Source: an uncultured Pseudomonadota bacterium
GTDB lineage: Bacteria; Myxococcota_A; UBA796; SXON01
Assembly: GCA_903900265.1 (NCBI GenBank)
Contig: CAIUMM010000106.1
Span: 62,001 to 126,000 of the forward strand
Length of the DNA stretch: 64,000 bases
Direction of reading: 5' to 3'
Shown here: positions 63,656-64,000 of the stretch, piece after piece
Numbering within the stretch: position 1 is the first letter of the stretch
Layout of the letters: every line of letters begins with the position of its first letter
Position numbers and translations under genes: made by a program
Notes under the pieces: model-generated
What the model saw: only the letters and a program-made list of their open reading frames with translations
What the model was told of the DNA's origin: nothing
Databases searched by the model: none

Positions 63656-64000
63656 GGCTGCTCATCGACACGCACGTGTTGTTGTGGGCTGCGCTGGCTG
63701 ACCCCCGACTCCGCGGCCAAACGCGCGACGACTTTGTCGACCCCAACAATTCGCTGGTGGTGAGCGTGGCGACGATGTGGGAGATCAGCATCAAGTACGC
63801 GCTCGGAAAACTGCCACTGCCAGTTCCTCCTCGCGACTTCTTCGCCAGGGAGATCGCTACCCGGGCCTACGAGGTGCTCGACATCCAGCGCCCGCACGCA
63901 GAGCGTCAGGCCGAGCTCCCCTTCCCCGTGGACGGGCACCGCGATCCCTTTGCTCGACTGCTCGTCACCCAAGCCATCGTCGAGGGCATTCCGCTGCTGT
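63652..64000 (+). CDS. vapC: VapC-type PIN-domain toxin, cut by window end
   Basis: At least 116 residues, running off the right edge without a stop. MRLLIDTHVLLWAAL supplies the first PIN Asp, TMWEISIKYALGKL the Glu, and DGHRDPFARLLVTQA the later Asp. Only the last strand and helix are missing. It is expected to be an Mg-dependent RNase controlled by the DUF1778-type antitoxin just upstream, to which it is translationally coupled. Confidence 0.92.
   Translation, partial: MRLLIDTHVLLWAALADPRLRGQTRDDFVDPNNSLVVSVATMWEISIKYALGKLPLPVPPRDFFAREIATRAYEVLDIQRPHAERQAELPFPVDGHRDPFARLLVTQAIVEGIPLL

Overview
The window looks like chromosome of a high-GC, Gram-negative predatory or gliding type bacterium, most probably Myxococcota or a related former deltaproteobacterium. 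This is inferred from the gene mix. There are Hanks-type Ser/Thr kinases, FHA proteins and a PP2C phosphatase beside two-component and chemosensory proteins. There are many PKD/Ig-repeat lipoproteins, a MopE-like Asp/Cys motif, a TonB-dependent receptor, Tol-Pal-like proteins, an OprB-like porin and a fused B12 mutase (IcmF). Genes are tightly packed, and stop/start overlaps of the ATGA, GTGA and TTGA type are very common. No rRNA, tRNA, CRISPR array or insertion sequence was recognised.

Layout. 1-10.6 kb: an FHA/PP2C pair, an Ig-cysteine peptidase-like lipoprotein, a DUF1295 membrane protein, a TonB-dependent receptor, and a two-component system whose OmpR-type regulator carries an in-frame amber codon. 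10.8-21.9 kb: a compact chemosensory locus. It encodes a receiver-GGDEF protein, a degenerate receiver, CheA, CheW, an OprB-like porin, an MCP, CheY, a CheB with a dead receiver, CheR, a CheX, another CheY and a second, divergent CheX-like protein. 21.9-33.5 kb: IcmF, a lipoprotein, a YkgJ protein, a Phd/VapC toxin-antitoxin pair, an XPB-like helicase, and a CpoB/Pal-like cell-envelope operon with a HEAT-like protein and an outer-membrane-like protein. 33.5-37.2 kb: two tandem PKD lipoproteins, a strong hairpin and a beta-propeller-like protein.

37.3-43.1 kb holds the most unusual locus. A MoxR ATPase is divergent from a pseudokinase with a long Pro/Ala linker and a ubiquitin-like C-terminus. 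This gene overlaps one for an FHA-TM-lytic transglycosylase fusion, which overlaps one for an anchored coiled-coil protein. I suggest a trans-envelope cell-wall remodelling or assembly system, which I do not recognise as a named one.

43-50 kb: a small lipoprotein, an agmatinase-family enzyme, secreted and SGNH-hydrolase proteins, GpmI and threonine aldolase. 50-58.4 kb: a Ser/Thr kinase with a VCBS/FG-GAP-like ectodomain faces a PKD lipoprotein with a fibrinogen-like end. A second, decayed copy of this arrangement follows, in which only a tail fragment of the kinase faces a ten-repeat Ig/LamG lipoprotein. A near-identical 131-bp block lies upstream of both lipoproteins. 58.5-64 kb is a patchwork: a DUF1810 protein, a lower-GC lipoprotein, gene remnants, a second FHA paralogue, a glycosylase-like protein, a broken kinase gene, an antitoxin without its toxin, and an antitoxin/PIN toxin pair cut by the window end.
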